From: Bradyrhizobium sp. G127
GTDB taxonomy: Bacteria > Pseudomonadota > Alphaproteobacteria > Rhizobiales > Xanthobacteraceae
DNA: 64,000 nt
Direction: 5' to 3'
Assembly: GCF_021502575.1 (NCBI RefSeq)
Contig: NZ_JAKFGN010000003.1
Span: 586,361-650,360 of the forward strand
The notes under the pieces: generated by a model
The model's input: the letters and a program-made list of their open reading frames with translations, nothing else
Told to the model about the DNA's origin: nothing
Database searches by the model: none
Program-made: the position numbers and the translations under genes
In this document: in pieces, positions 7,477-17,122 of the stretch
Numbering within the stretch: position 1 is the stretch's first letter
Layout: every line of letters begins with the position of its first letter

Positions 7477-8634
7477 TTATCGGCGGCCCCAGGGGCCAAG
7501 GATGGAGCCGCTGGGCGACGGAGTTGGCGCGGGGGAACTATCCCACGGGCCCCTGCGGGGAGCCTCGGGCGGCGCCTGGGGCCGCGTCCCGTCATATTGT
7601 GGTTCACCATGACCGCTCTCATCGATGGTTTCCCCGCCGGGCAACGGCAATGGGCCGGGATCGCGGCCGCCGGCATATTGCACCAGCGCTTTGACGCGAG
7701 AATCGACCGAAGGATGGGTGGCGAACAGGTCGGCAAAGCCTTCGCGCGGATTGTCGATGCACATTTCCATGACGGCTGAGGTTGCGCCCGGCAGTTCGCC
7801 GCGGCCCTCGATCTTGCGCAGCGCCATGATCATGGCATCGGGGTCCTTGGTCAGTTCGACCGAGCCTGCATCCGCCAGCAGTTCGCGCGAGCGCGACAGC
7901 GCAAAGCGCACCACCAGCGACAGCCCCCATGCCAGGCCGATCAGTGCTATGGCCAGCAGGATAATTCCGAACGCGCCGCCGCCTTTCCTGTCGCTGTCCG
8001 ACGAGGATCGTCCGCCGCTGAATCTCCAGTTTGAATTGAAGACCATCCGGAAAACCAGTTCGGCGACGAAGCCGATCACGCCGGCGATGATCACGGCGAC
8101 CACCATCAGCTGCACGTCGCCGTTGCGGATATGGGTCAGCTCATGGCCGAGAACCGCTTCCATCTCCCGGTCGTTGAGCGCATTCAGCAAGCCGCTGGTG
8201 ACCGAGATCGAATACTGGCGGCGGTTGAGGCCGGAGGCGAAGGCATTGAGCGCACTGTCATCGACGATCTTGAGTTTCGGCATCGGGATGCCGCGGGAGA
8301 TGCAGAGATTTTCGAGCAGGTTGTAGAGCCGTGGCTGCTCCTGCCGCGTCACCTCATGGCCGCCGGTGACGGCATCGATGATCGACTGGTTGAAGAAATA
8401 GGCGATCACGATCCAGAGCGCGGACCCAATGGTGGCGTAGGGAAAGGCCCGGATCAGGTCGCGGGTCGCGAGAACGATGTAATCGTCGAACGGCCGTTGG
8501 CTGTTCATGACCGCTTCCGCGATCAGCGCGCCGGCGAACACCATGACATAGACGAGCAGGAACAGGCCGCCGAGCAGCAGCATCGAACGAAACTTGTTCG
8601 ATGCGATATGCGTGTAAAGACCGTACGCGGCCAT
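7477..8634 (-). CDS. htpX: M48 family zinc metalloprotease HtpX-like
   Basis: This 385-residue membrane protease has the zinc motif HELTH and, further on, the third-ligand region RELLADAGS. Two hydrophobic segments at the N-terminus and two or so in the middle place it in the inner membrane with the active site in the cytoplasm. HtpX-type enzymes cut misfolded or damaged membrane proteins. It is longer than a typical 290-residue HtpX because of a Pro/Gly-rich C-terminal tail from about residue 325. It lies 35 bp downstream of lemA, and the lemA-htpX pairing is common. Confidence 0.93.
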   Translation of the reverse strand: MAAYGLYTHIASNKFRSMLLLGGLFLLVYVMVFAGALIAEAVMNSQRPFDDYIVLATRDLIRAFPYATIGSALWIVIAYFFNQSIIDAVTGGHEVTRQEQPRLYNLLENLCISRGIPMPKLKIVDDSALNAFASGLNRRQYSISVTSGLLNALNDREMEAVLGHELTHIRNGDVQLMVVAVIIAGVIGFVAELVFRMVFNSNWRFSGGRSSSDSDRKGGGAFGIILLAIALIGLAWGLSLVVRFALSRSRELLADAGSVELTKDPDAMIMALRKIEGRGELPGATSAVMEMCIDNPREGFADLFATHPSVDSRVKALVQYAGGRDPGPLPLPGGETIDESGHGEPQYDGTRPQAPPEAPRRGPWDSSPAPTPSPSGSILGPWGRR

Positions 8635-8669
8635 GATGCGCTGCTCGCCGTTGCCGGAATTTCAGGCGG

Positions 8670-9230
8670 TCAGAACTTGACCGACGGCGCCTGTTCGAGT
8701 TGTCCGCGCTGCTCGCCGAGATCGAAGAAATCCTTCTTCGTAAAGCCGAGCGCACCCGCGAACAAAGCCGCCGGCAATTGCTGGATGCCGGTGTTGTATT
8801 CCTGAACAGCGTTGTTGAAGAAGCGGCGGCTGGCGGCGATCTTGTTTTCGATGTCCGACAGTTCGGACTGCAACTGCTGGAAATTCGCGTTGGCCTTGAG
8901 GTCTGGATAGGCCTCCGACAGTGCGATCAGCCGGCCGAGCGCGGCGCTGAGCTGGCCTTCGGCCGCAGATACCTGCGCGGGTCCCTGCGCGGAGATCGCC
9001 GTGTTGCGCGCTTTCACCACGTCTTCCAGCGTGCCCTTCTCGTGCGTGGCGTAGCCTTTGACCGTCTCGACGAGGTTCGGGATCAGATCGTGGCGCTGCT
9101 TGAGCTGCACGTCGATGTCGGCGAAGGCCTGCGAGACGCGCTGTGCCAGCGCCACAAGCCGGTTGTAGGCGCCGAACGCGAACAGGGCGATGACGACGAT
9201 GACACCGAGTAAAATCCAGCCGGACGACAT
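8670..9230 (-). CDS. lemA: LemA family protein
   Basis: This 186-residue protein has one N-terminal membrane helix (about residues 5-22) followed by a helical domain. The family signature region is clear: ADIDVQLKQRHDLIPNLVETV near residues 37-57 and VVKARNTA later. Most of the protein is predicted outside the cytoplasmic membrane. The exact role of LemA proteins is not settled. Here it is the first gene of a lemA-htpX operon, which suggests a link to membrane protein quality control. Confidence 0.94.
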   Translation of the reverse strand: MSSGWILLGVIVVIALFAFGAYNRLVALAQRVSQAFADIDVQLKQRHDLIPNLVETVKGYATHEKGTLEDVVKARNTAISAQGPAQVSAAEGQLSAALGRLIALSEAYPDLKANANFQQLQSELSDIENKIAASRRFFNNAVQEYNTGIQQLPAALFAGALGFTKKDFFDLGEQRGQLEQAPSVKF

Positions 9231-9368
9231 GAGGGAAAGCTCCTTGAGGACAACGAATGACCGAACCTAGCCGAAAATGCCGGCGCGCGGCAGGGCCACA
9301 TGGCGGCTTCGTCACGATTAGATTGTCCGCAAGGCGAATGGGTTCAATGATTTGACGAAATTCATGAA

Positions 9369-9398
9369 AAATCCCGCCCCGATGCGGGGGCGGGATTT
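9369..9398 (-). terminator. Strong hairpin terminator
   Basis: Arms 9369-9380 and 9387-9398 pair perfectly over 12 bp (AAATCCCGCCCC with GGGGCGGGATTT). The A and T ends give a T run in either direction. It lies just after the stop of the secreted-repeat gene on the minus strand and could also stop transcription coming from the other side. Confidence 0.85.
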
Positions 9399-9432
9399 AT
9401 GAACGAGCGCGTTTGATGGCAGATTTCTCCGC

Positions 9433-9813
9433 TCAGGGCTTGGCGATGTGCCAGGCGCCGTTCAGGAAGCCGTCGCCTGTGGTGTCGCCGGGCTTGGTGT
9501 CCTTGGCGAAGGTGTAGACCGGCTTGCCCTTGAGCGCCCACATCTTGCTGCCGTCATCGCGGGTGACGATGGTCCAGTCGCCCGCGGGCTTGGCATCGCC
9601 GGCTGCCATCAGCGGCGGCCAGTTGGTGGCGCAGGGACCGTTGCAGGCCGACTTGCCGTCGCTGTCCTTGTCGAATGTGTAGAGCGTCATGCCTTTGGCA
9701 TCGACGTAAGCCTTGCCCTTCGGCGTATCGGCGACCTTCGCGGCCTGGGCGAACGCGGCGCTTGAAGCGAGCATGAGAGTCAAAGCCGCCATCGCGGCGA
9801 ATGTTTTGGACAT
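9433..9813 (-). CDS. Secreted repeat protein (YxFxxD, COG4315-like)
   Basis: This 126-residue protein starts with a clear Sec signal peptide (MSKTFAAMAALTLMLASSAAFAQ, 23 residues; cleavage after AFA-Q or nearby), so it is periplasmic. The mature part has the two repeats of the secreted-repeat family, built around LYTFDKD and VYTFAKD, with CNGPCATNWPP between them. These repeats occur in small secreted proteins and lipoproteins of unknown function. There is no lipobox cysteine at the cleavage site, so it is probably soluble. It stands alone and is followed by a strong terminator. Confidence 0.9.
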   Translation of the reverse strand: MSKTFAAMAALTLMLASSAAFAQAAKVADTPKGKAYVDAKGMTLYTFDKDSDGKSACNGPCATNWPPLMAAGDAKPAGDWTIVTRDDGSKMWALKGKPVYTFAKDTKPGDTTGDGFLNGAWHIAKP

Positions 9814-9885
9814 CGCTGTTGTACTCCTGATGAATTCTGCGTCGGACGCAAACGCGTCATCAGGACAAACTCCGGCGCGGGAGAA

Positions 9886-10875
9886 TTATTCCGGGACTAT
9901 GCGTTCGCCATTGAAAACCGCATCGCCCCAGTTCCATTTCTTTGCGCGCTTATATGCGGCCTTGTCCCGGTGCGGCACGCTCTCCGTCTGGACACCCTTG
10001 GCGGTGCAGAGTTTAGCGGTCACGGCAATCTTGGTGGTCTGCGGCTGGGCCAGTACGCGAACAGCGCGTTGCGAGGCTGGTTTGCGCGACAGGATGATGT
10101 AACTGAATTTTTCATCCTCATAGGGAAGTTCGGCGTCCTTGAGGTGTTTATGCGCGCGGGACCGTTGCAGGCGCTGGGAAAAATGACACCAGTCCGGCGC
10201 GATCAGCGGACATGCTGCATCGTGGGGGCAGGGCGCGATCACATGCGCGCCAACTGCAAGCAGTCGCGTGCGCAGGTCGATGATCCGCGCATATCCGGCC
10301 GGCGTACCCGGATCGACGACGAGCAATGTATCGCGCGTCCTGGCCCACATCGCGTCAGCGAATGCCGCGCGTTCGCTCTCGCTTAGTTCATTGATGACGT
10401 AACTTGCGACCACGAGATCCGCTTCCGGCGCGGTGGCGAGCAGTTTGCGTGCGTCGCCGGACTGATAGTGGATCGGGGTGAGGCGCGGGTTCGACTGGGC
10501 GAGCGCGAGGGCGAGATCGCGCAGCGCCGTGTTGGCATCGAGAAGGTTGAAACTGCCGAGCGATGCAAAAGTCTCCGCCGCCGCCCATGTCGCCGTCCCC
10601 GGTCCCGCGCCGATATCGAGCAGGCTCTGCGGCGCAAAACCCGGGTTGATTTCCGTGAGCGCATTCAGGCTCGCCGCGATGGCGGCATAGGTCGCGGGCA
10701 TCCGCGCCAGCGCATAGGTCAGCGCGTCATCGCCGGTCCTGATGCGGCCCGAGCCGCCGCCGCTGCGATAGGTCTGCGAGATCGCAGCCGCCCGCTGCGC
10801 GGCATCGTTGCGCGACAGGCCTTCGGCCTTGCGTGCGAGCGCGGCCTGTAGCTCGGCGGGGAGGTTAGGAATCAT
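9886..10875 (-). CDS. Rsm22-like methyltransferase family protein
   Basis: This 329-residue protein belongs to the small-ribosomal-subunit Rsm22-like family. A SAM-binding Rossmann segment (SLLDIGAGPGTATWAA, about residues 104-119) is followed by VVASYVINELSE. Four residues of the metal site common in this family are suggested by CPHDAACPL and DWCHFSQR. Mitochondrial relatives are needed for small ribosomal subunit function; the bacterial role is not established. The gene is single, with a repeat-containing gap between it and smc upstream. Confidence 0.85.
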   Translation of the reverse strand: MIPNLPAELQAALARKAEGLSRNDAAQRAAAISQTYRSGGGSGRIRTGDDALTYALARMPATYAAIAASLNALTEINPGFAPQSLLDIGAGPGTATWAAAETFASLGSFNLLDANTALRDLALALAQSNPRLTPIHYQSGDARKLLATAPEADLVVASYVINELSESERAAFADAMWARTRDTLLVVDPGTPAGYARIIDLRTRLLAVGAHVIAPCPHDAACPLIAPDWCHFSQRLQRSRAHKHLKDAELPYEDEKFSYIILSRKPASQRAVRVLAQPQTTKIAVTAKLCTAKGVQTESVPHRDKAAYKRAKKWNWGDAVFNGERIVPE

Positions 10876-10907
10876 GGCTTGGGTGTGGCCTCTCGACCCG
10901 GCTTCCC

Positions 10908-11012
10908 ATCATCCTGAGGTGCGAGCGCTTGCGAGCCTCGAAGGGTGACGGCGTGACGTGCTGCCCATCCTTCGAGGCTCGCCATCAATGTGGCTCGCAG
11001 CTCTGGATGACG
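10908..11012. repeat. Palindromic repeat family B, copy 1
   Basis: The element has CCTGAGGTGCGAGC and GCGAGCCTCGAAGGGTGACG on one side and an inverted CCTTCGAGGCTCGC half on the other, with about 20 bp between. Related copies are at 20976-21080 and 52465-52570. It sits between smc and the Rsm22-like gene and is a REP-type intergenic repeat. Confidence 0.85.
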
Positions 11013-11042
11013 CCTCCCAAACGGGGAGGGGGTAAGGAAACA

Positions 11043-14000
11043 TCACGCCACGTTCTGGTCGAGCACCTTCATCGCGCCGTCGAGATCGACGGAGACAAGC
11101 TGCGACACGCCGCGTTCCGCCATGGTGACGCCGAACAGCCGGTTCATGCGCGCCATGGTGATCGGATTGTGGGTGATGATGATGAAGCGCGTCTCGGTGG
11201 TGGCCGTCATTTCATGCAGCAGGTTGCAGAACCGTTCGACATTGTGGTCGTCGAGCGGTGCGTCGACTTCGTCCAGCACGCAGATCGGCGACGGGTTGGT
11301 CAGGAACACCGCGAAGATCAGCGCCAGCGCGGTCAGCGCCTGCTCGCCGCCGGACAGCAGCGAGAGCGTCTGCGGCTTCTTGCCGGGGGGCTTGGCGATG
11401 ATTTCAAGGCCGGCTTCGAGCGGATCGTCGCTTTCGATCAGGTGAAGTTCGGCCTGACCGCCACCGAACAGCTCGGTGAACAGCCGCTTGAAGTGCGCGT
11501 TCACTGTCTCGAACGAGGTCAGCAGACGTTCGCGGGCTTCCTTGTTGAGGCTCTGGATGCCGGTGCGCAGCTTCTTGATGGCTTCCACCAGATCGTCGCG
11601 CTCGGTGGTGAGGTTGAGGTGCTGGGCTTCGACCTCGCGCAGTTCTTCCTCGGCGCGCAGATTGACCGCGCCGAGACGTTCGCGATCACGCCGCAGCTTT
11701 TCCAGATCGGTTTCGATGTCCGTGACCGCCGGAAGTTCGGTTTCCGGCGTGATCTCCGCGAGCGCGGCGACCCCATGCGGTTCGACCTCGAGCATGTCGC
11801 GGATTTCGCGTTCGATGTCGTCCAGACGCCGTCTGGTGCCTTCCATGCGCTCCTCGGAGCGGGCACAGGCTTCACGAGACGCAGACAGCGCATCGAGCGA
11901 GGCGCGCGCCGCGCGGTCGGTTTCCGCCATGGCAGCCTCGGCGGCGGCCAGCGCATCGGCTGCCGTGCGCCGCTCGGCCTCCGAAAACTCGATCTCGCTG
12001 ATTAGCGCGCTGCGCTTCTCGGCAAAGACCTCCGGAGCATTTTCAAGCTCGGCGCGTTCGGTCTTCACTTCGACGATACGGGTTTCGACGGTGGCGACCT
12101 GCGATGCCGCGTTCTGCTTGCGGCTCTGCCATTCGTTGCGTTCGGCGACGATCGCCTGCACGCGGCGGTCGGCGAGCTCAGCTTCGCGAGCCAGCGCCTG
12201 CGCTTCGGCGCGGACCTGCGCGGCGAGACGGCGATGACCGTCCATGTCGGCGCGCACGGCGGCGAGACGTTCCTCGTTCTCCGCGCTGCCCGGCAGTTCG
12301 TTCAAGGCCGCGACGGCACTTTCATGCGCGCTCTGGGCTTCGGTGCGGTCGGCGGCAAGACGAGTGCCGCGTTCGTCAAGCGCGGACCGGTGTGAGGCGT
12401 GGCGATTGATTTCGCGTTCTGCGGCGGCATGGCGTTCACGCGCCGCGTTGGCTTCACGCTGGGCGTTACGCGCGGCTTCGCGCGCTGCGCTTTCCGCGGC
12501 TGATGCCGCCTTCAACTCGGTTTCGGCCGTCTCCAGCGCCTGGCGCTTGGCGACGGCATCGGCGCGCGCCTGTTCCAGTTCGGCTTCAATGTCGACGAGA
12601 CGCGCGCGCTCGGCCAGCCGCCGTGCGGCGCCGGTCGGCGCATGAGCTGCGGCGACGAAGCCGTCCCAGCGCCAGAGATCGCCTTCGCGCGACACCAGCC
12701 GCTGGCCGGTCTTCAACTGCGAGGCGAACTGCGCGCCGCGTTCACGGCTGACAACGCCGATCTGCGCCAGACGCCGCGCCAGTTCCGGCGGTGCGGTGAC
12801 ATGCGCCGCCAGCGCTTCGATTCCTTGCGGTAGTGCCGGGTCGCCTTCGATGACGCCGAGATTCGACCAGCGCATCGGCGCCGTCGGATCGACCGGCGCA
12901 TCGAGATCGTCGCCAAGTGCTGCGCCCAGCGCCTTCTCGAAACCCTTGGCGACATTGACGCCGTCAATGATCGGCGGCCAGAGGTTCTTGGTCTCGCCGT
13001 TCACGAGCTTGGAAATGGTCTTGGCTTCGGTCTCCAGCCGCTGCACGCGCTTGTCGGCATCGGCGAGAGGCGAGCGAGAGGCTTCCAGCCTGGCGCGGGC
13101 GGCGAGATGCGCCTCCTCGCTGGCCTGAGTGTTCATCTCGGATTCGAGCAGCATGCCCTGCGCGGTTTCCATGCTCTCAACGAGTTCGCTGAGATCGCCA
13201 AGGCCGCTGGTCTCCGCCGTAAGTTTTGCGACTTCGCCCTGGACATTGGCGATGTCCTGATCGAGCCGTGCGAGGCGGTCGCGATGGGTGCGGACATTGG
13301 CTTCGAACTGGTTGCGCTTGGCGGTGAGATCGGCCAGCGCCGTGGTCAGTTCGGAGAAGGTGCGCTCGGCGGCGGCGAGCGTCGCTTCCGCTTCGGCCAC
13401 GCGTTCGTCCGCGCCGCTGCGCTTCTCGACGCGCGACTTGATCTCTTCTTTTAGCTCGGCGTCTTCGGATTCCAGCCGCGCCAGCGCGACGTTGGCGTCC
13501 GACAGTTGCCGCTGCTCGCGCTCGATGTCGGCGGCGAACTGGGTGAGGCGGCGGTCGAGTTCGGTGACGCGATCCCTGGCGCGGGCTTCCTCGCGGTCGA
13601 GCATTTCGCGGGCGTTGGTCAGCCGCTGCAATCCGGCGGCGGCGCGGGCTTCGGCCTCGCGCAGGCCCGGCAGTTCGGAGGCGCGGATCGCCTGAATGCG
13701 CGCCGCTTCCGCCTGCTGCTGAACACGTTCGGCCTGCTCGCGGACGTTCAGGTCGTGGGTCTGGCCGGCCTCGGCGACGTCGGCATGGGCCTGCAGCCAG
13801 CGCAGGTGAAACAGCAGTGCTTCTGCCTTGCGCACTTTGGCCGCGACTTCGCGATAGCGGATTGCCTGCCGCGCTTGTTTCTTTAGGCCGTCGATCTGCC
13901 CGGCCAACTGGCCGATCACGTCCTCGACGCGGGTGAGGTTGGTTTCGGCAGCCTTGAGGCGCAATTCAGCTTCGTGACGGCGCGCGTGAAGTCCTGCGAC

Positions 14001-14507
14001 GCCGGCGGCATCTTCCAGCACGCGGCGGCGCTGGTCGGGACGCGCCTGAATAATTTCGCCGATCTTGCCCTGGTGGACGAGGGCAGGCGACCGTGCGCCG
14101 GTGGCGGCATCCGCGAACAGAATCTGGACGTCGCGTGCGCGCACATCCTTGCCGTTGATGCGATAGACCGAGCCCGCTTCGCGCTCGATCCGGCGCGAGA
14201 TTTCCAGAACCTCCTGATCGTTCACGGCGGCGGGAGCCGAACGATCGGAATTGTCGATGGTCATCGCCACTTCGGCGTGGTTGCGCGCGGGGCGGTTGCC
14301 AGAGCCCGCGAAGATCACCGCGTCCATATCGGCGGCGCGCAGCGACTTGTGCGAGGTTTCGCCCATCGCCCAGCGCAGCGCTTCGACCAGATTGGATTTA
14401 CCGCAGCCGTTCGGACCGACAACGCCGGTCAGGCCCGGCTCGATCAGGAAATCGGTCGGCTCGACGAACGATTTGAATCCGTGAAGGCGAAGACGCGTGA
14501 GTTTCAT
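11043..14507 (-). CDS. smc: Chromosome segregation protein SMC
   Basis: This 1154-residue protein is a full-length SMC ATPase, the core of the bacterial condensin that organises and separates chromosomes. The N-terminal head has Walker A GPNGCGKSN at residues 31-39. Two long coiled coils rich in Ala, Glu and Arg flank a hinge near the middle (roughly residues 490-620). The C-terminal head has the signature LSGGEQALTALAL and Walker B ICVLDEVDAPLDD. It lies downstream of the DsbA-like gene on the same strand with a 236-bp gap. The partner genes scpA and scpB are not in this window. Confidence 0.98.
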   Translation of the reverse strand: MKLTRLRLHGFKSFVEPTDFLIEPGLTGVVGPNGCGKSNLVEALRWAMGETSHKSLRAADMDAVIFAGSGNRPARNHAEVAMTIDNSDRSAPAAVNDQEVLEISRRIEREAGSVYRINGKDVRARDVQILFADAATGARSPALVHQGKIGEIIQARPDQRRRVLEDAAGVAGLHARRHEAELRLKAAETNLTRVEDVIGQLAGQIDGLKKQARQAIRYREVAAKVRKAEALLFHLRWLQAHADVAEAGQTHDLNVREQAERVQQQAEAARIQAIRASELPGLREAEARAAAGLQRLTNAREMLDREEARARDRVTELDRRLTQFAADIEREQRQLSDANVALARLESEDAELKEEIKSRVEKRSGADERVAEAEATLAAAERTFSELTTALADLTAKRNQFEANVRTHRDRLARLDQDIANVQGEVAKLTAETSGLGDLSELVESMETAQGMLLESEMNTQASEEAHLAARARLEASRSPLADADKRVQRLETEAKTISKLVNGETKNLWPPIIDGVNVAKGFEKALGAALGDDLDAPVDPTAPMRWSNLGVIEGDPALPQGIEALAAHVTAPPELARRLAQIGVVSRERGAQFASQLKTGQRLVSREGDLWRWDGFVAAAHAPTGAARRLAERARLVDIEAELEQARADAVAKRQALETAETELKAASAAESAAREAARNAQREANAARERHAAAEREINRHASHRSALDERGTRLAADRTEAQSAHESAVAALNELPGSAENEERLAAVRADMDGHRRLAAQVRAEAQALAREAELADRRVQAIVAERNEWQSRKQNAASQVATVETRIVEVKTERAELENAPEVFAEKRSALISEIEFSEAERRTAADALAAAEAAMAETDRAARASLDALSASREACARSEERMEGTRRRLDDIEREIRDMLEVEPHGVAALAEITPETELPAVTDIETDLEKLRRDRERLGAVNLRAEEELREVEAQHLNLTTERDDLVEAIKKLRTGIQSLNKEARERLLTSFETVNAHFKRLFTELFGGGQAELHLIESDDPLEAGLEIIAKPPGKKPQTLSLLSGGEQALTALALIFAVFLTNPSPICVLDEVDAPLDDHNVERFCNLLHEMTATTETRFIIITHNPITMARMNRLFGVTMAERGVSQLVSVDLDGAMKVLDQNVA

Positions 14508-14743
14508 GCAATCGGTGCTCTGTTGGCCGGGCCGAAATTATCAAGCCGGGGCAAGGTCATAGCGGCCCTGTGCCAGTATAGCTGAGTCGCGGGATGCGCC
14601 TCAGACTGTTCGCACAATGGCGAGGCACGCCCACGAGGGCAACCGGCCTGCTGGGCTTTTCCCAAGGGATTTAGACGAGATTTCCGAGGAATCTCAGTGT
14701 GTTTCAGCCAAAAGTTCCCGGATTCGGAGGTGAGCTGATAGTC

Positions 14744-15400
14744 TCAGCTCTTGAGCAGCGGCTTGATGAGCTTCTCGAAGGCGTCGAACGAGGTCTCGCC
14801 CTTCACCGGCGTTCCGTTGACGAAGAAGAACGGCGTCGAGTTGACCTTGAGGGTTTTATAGGCGTGCTCGCGCACGTCCAGGATGCCCTTCTGGATCGCC
14901 GGATCGCCCTGCACGCAATCCTTGATCATCTGCTCGCTGAACCCGGCCTGCTTGCCGACCCGGTTGATGGTGCCGAGCGCATCGGAAGCAAGATCGTTCT
15001 GCTGCTTGAACAGGATGTCGATGATGGCGAAGAACTTCGGCGCATCGTCCTTGGCGACGCAGCGCGCAAGCGCGGAGGCGGCCAGCGCCACCTGATCGAG
15101 CGGAAACTCGCGGAAGATGAAGCGCACCTTGCCGGTATCGATGTATGTCTTCTTGAGTTCCGGGAAGACGTCCTTGGTGAACGCCGCACAATGCGGGCAG
15201 GTCATCGAAGCGTATTCGATAATGGTGACGGACGCATCCTTGGAGCCCAGCGCCATATCGCCGAGCGCGCCGGCCTGGTTGATTTCTTCGAGGGTCTGGG
15301 CGTTCGCGTCGCCAATGAGTTGCCACGGCGAGACGCCGGCAACTGCGGCAAGGCCGGCAAGGGAGAGGGCGGCATTAAAGGCGCGGCGCGTGATGTTCAA
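14744..15400 (-). CDS. DsbA family thioredoxin-like protein
   Basis: This periplasmic disulfide oxidoreductase of 218 residues has the active site CPHC in SMTCPHCAAF, inside a DsbA-type thioredoxin fold with a helical insert. The conserved cis-proline is in VNSTPFFFVNG. I chose TTG 15400 because GGAG lies 7 bases upstream and gives a compact signal peptide beginning MNITRRAF, a Tat-like twin arginine followed by a hydrophobic stretch. A GTG at 15439 would add 13 residues. The protein probably makes or handles disulfides in exported proteins. A DciA-like gene lies upstream on the same strand. Confidence 0.92.
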   Translation of the reverse strand: MNITRRAFNAALSLAGLAAVAGVSPWQLIGDANAQTLEEINQAGALGDMALGSKDASVTIIEYASMTCPHCAAFTKDVFPELKKTYIDTGKVRFIFREFPLDQVALAASALARCVAKDDAPKFFAIIDILFKQQNDLASDALGTINRVGKQAGFSEQMIKDCVQGDPAIQKGILDVREHAYKTLKVNSTPFFFVNGTPVKGETSFDAFEKLIKPLLKS

Positions 15401-15515
15401 CGGTCTGCTCCGGAATACGTGCGAGATGGCGTCGGTCACGCCTGTCGAGGGGTTTCGCTAGCTTGAAACGACAATTGTGGCAATGCCGGGCCGCAAGCTC
15501 TGCCTTGCGGGACCG

Positions 15516-16016
15516 TCAATTTCGCTTGATCGACGCACCCAGCCGCGCCAATGCGGCACGCAGATCGCTGTCTTCCACGGTGGTCAGATCGGCTTCGATC
15601 CTGGCAACCTCCGCAGCGTCCAGCTTTTTTCGGGGTTTGGGCGTCGGCCTTCGCGACAGCGGCGCCTGGCGCAGCGCAATCCGGCCGACCGCCTTCCAGC
15701 CCAGGAAGCGGTTGACCCGCTCCAGAATGACGTCCGACGTATGCTGGATTTCCAGCGCCATCGGTCCCTCGACCCGCAGCACCAGGGTCGCCGGTTCGAT
15801 CGGCTGGTTTTCGACCGGGCGCGGCCACTGGATCTTGAGCGGTTCCGAATGGGCCGCCACATTGGCCCCGACGATCTCGGCCCATCGCGTCACCAGTTCG
15901 CGCGAGGCAAAGCCCTGCTTCGCGAACACGTCGTTGATCGCACTGCCGAGCAATGCGGATAACGGCTTCGCGGAGATGGGCCCGGGCTTGTTCATGGGTG
16001 GTTGTCGTCGGTACAT
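15516..16016 (-). CDS. DUF721 / DciA-like protein
   Basis: This 166-residue protein matches the DUF721 family, with SALLGSAINDVFAKQGF and a following RWAEIVGANVAAHSEPLKI core. DciA, the characterised member, helps load the replicative helicase in bacteria that lack DnaC-type loaders, which would fit this lineage. The C-terminal part is more variable and charged. ATG 16016 leaves only 8 bp to the divergent mutY start; an ATG at 15995 is an alternative. Neither has a strong ribosome site. Confidence 0.87.
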   Translation of the reverse strand: MYRRQPPMNKPGPISAKPLSALLGSAINDVFAKQGFASRELVTRWAEIVGANVAAHSEPLKIQWPRPVENQPIEPATLVLRVEGPMALEIQHTSDVILERVNRFLGWKAVGRIALRQAPLSRRPTPKPRKKLDAAEVARIEADLTTVEDSDLRAALARLGASIKRN

Positions 16017-16024
16017 AGTGTCCC

Positions 16025-17122
16025 ATGACCCTATCAGGCGCCGCGGCGCGGCGAAAGAAATCTCCCGATCATGTCGAAGCCGATCGCGCCTCTGCGCTGC
16101 TCGATTGGTACGATCGCTACCGCCGCCGGTTGCCGTGGCGCGCGCTGCCGGGCCATGTCAGCGACCCGTATCGCGTCTGGCTGTCGGAAATCATGCTGCA
16201 GCAGACCACAGTGAAGGCGGTCGGCCCGTATTTCGAGAAGTTCACCGCGCGATGGCCGACGGTTACGGCGCTCGGCTCGGCCTCGCTCGACGACGTCTTG
16301 AGAATGTGGGCGGGGCTCGGCTACTATTCGCGGGCGCGCAACCTTCACGCCTGTGCCGTTGCGGTGCTGCGCGACCATGGGGGCGCATTTCCCGACAGCG
16401 AAGACGGCCTGCGCGCGCTGCCGGGCATTGGTCCTTATACCGCAGCGGCAATCGCCGCCATTGCGTTCAGCCGGCAGACCATGCCGGTGGACGGCAATAT
16501 CGAGCGCGTGGTGTCGCGGTTGTTCGCGGTGGAAGAGCGGCTGCCGAAATCAAAGCCGCTAATCCGGCAACTGGCCACGACATTGCTCGGTTTATCGCGT
16601 GCGGGCGACAGCGCACAGGCGCTTATGGATCTCGGCGCGACGATCTGCACGCCGAAGAAGCCGGCCTGCGGGCTGTGTCCGCTCAACGACAATTGCGCAG
16701 CGCGCACCCGGGGCGATCAGGAGACGTTTCCTCGCAAGGCACCGAAAAAGACGGGGGCGCTGCGGCGCGGCGCTGCCTTTGTCGTTACGCGCGGCGGCGA
16801 TTTGCTGGTTCGCACCCGCACCGAGAAAGGCCTGCTCGGGGGCATGACGGAGGTGCCGACTTCCGAATGGCTCGCGGGCCATGACGACAAGGCTGCACTG
16901 AAACAATCGCCCGCGCTGAAGGTGTCGCGCTGGCATCGCAAGGCGGGAGTCGTGACGCATGTATTCACGCATTTCCCGCTCGAGCTTGTGGTCTATACCG
17001 CGATTGTTGCCGCTCGGACGCGTGCGCCCGACGGCATGCGCTGGGTGCCGATTGCCACGTTGAAAGACGAAGCGTTGCCCAACGTCATGCGCAAGGTGAT
17101 CGCGCACGGGCTGGGCGACTAA
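16025..17122 (+). CDS. mutY: A/G-specific adenine glycosylase MutY
   Basis: This 365-residue DNA repair enzyme removes adenine paired with 8-oxoguanine. The catalytic core includes EIMLQQTTVKAV and the helix-hairpin-helix ALPGIGPYTAAAIAAIAF followed by the catalytic aspartate in MPVDGNIERV. The 4Fe-4S cluster motif is intact as C-x6-C-x2-C-x5-C (ICTPKKPACGLCPLNDNC). The C-terminal third is the NUDIX-like domain that recognises 8-oxoguanine. It starts 8 bp from the divergent DciA-like gene and its end overlaps the convergent monooxygenase gene by 4 bp. Confidence 0.97.
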   Translation: MTLSGAAARRKKSPDHVEADRASALLDWYDRYRRRLPWRALPGHVSDPYRVWLSEIMLQQTTVKAVGPYFEKFTARWPTVTALGSASLDDVLRMWAGLGYYSRARNLHACAVAVLRDHGGAFPDSEDGLRALPGIGPYTAAAIAAIAFSRQTMPVDGNIERVVSRLFAVEERLPKSKPLIRQLATTLLGLSRAGDSAQALMDLGATICTPKKPACGLCPLNDNCAARTRGDQETFPRKAPKKTGALRRGAAFVVTRGGDLLVRTRTEKGLLGGMTEVPTSEWLAGHDDKAALKQSPALKVSRWHRKAGVVTHVFTHFPLELVVYTAIVAARTRAPDGMRWVPIATLKDEALPNVMRKVIAHGLGD

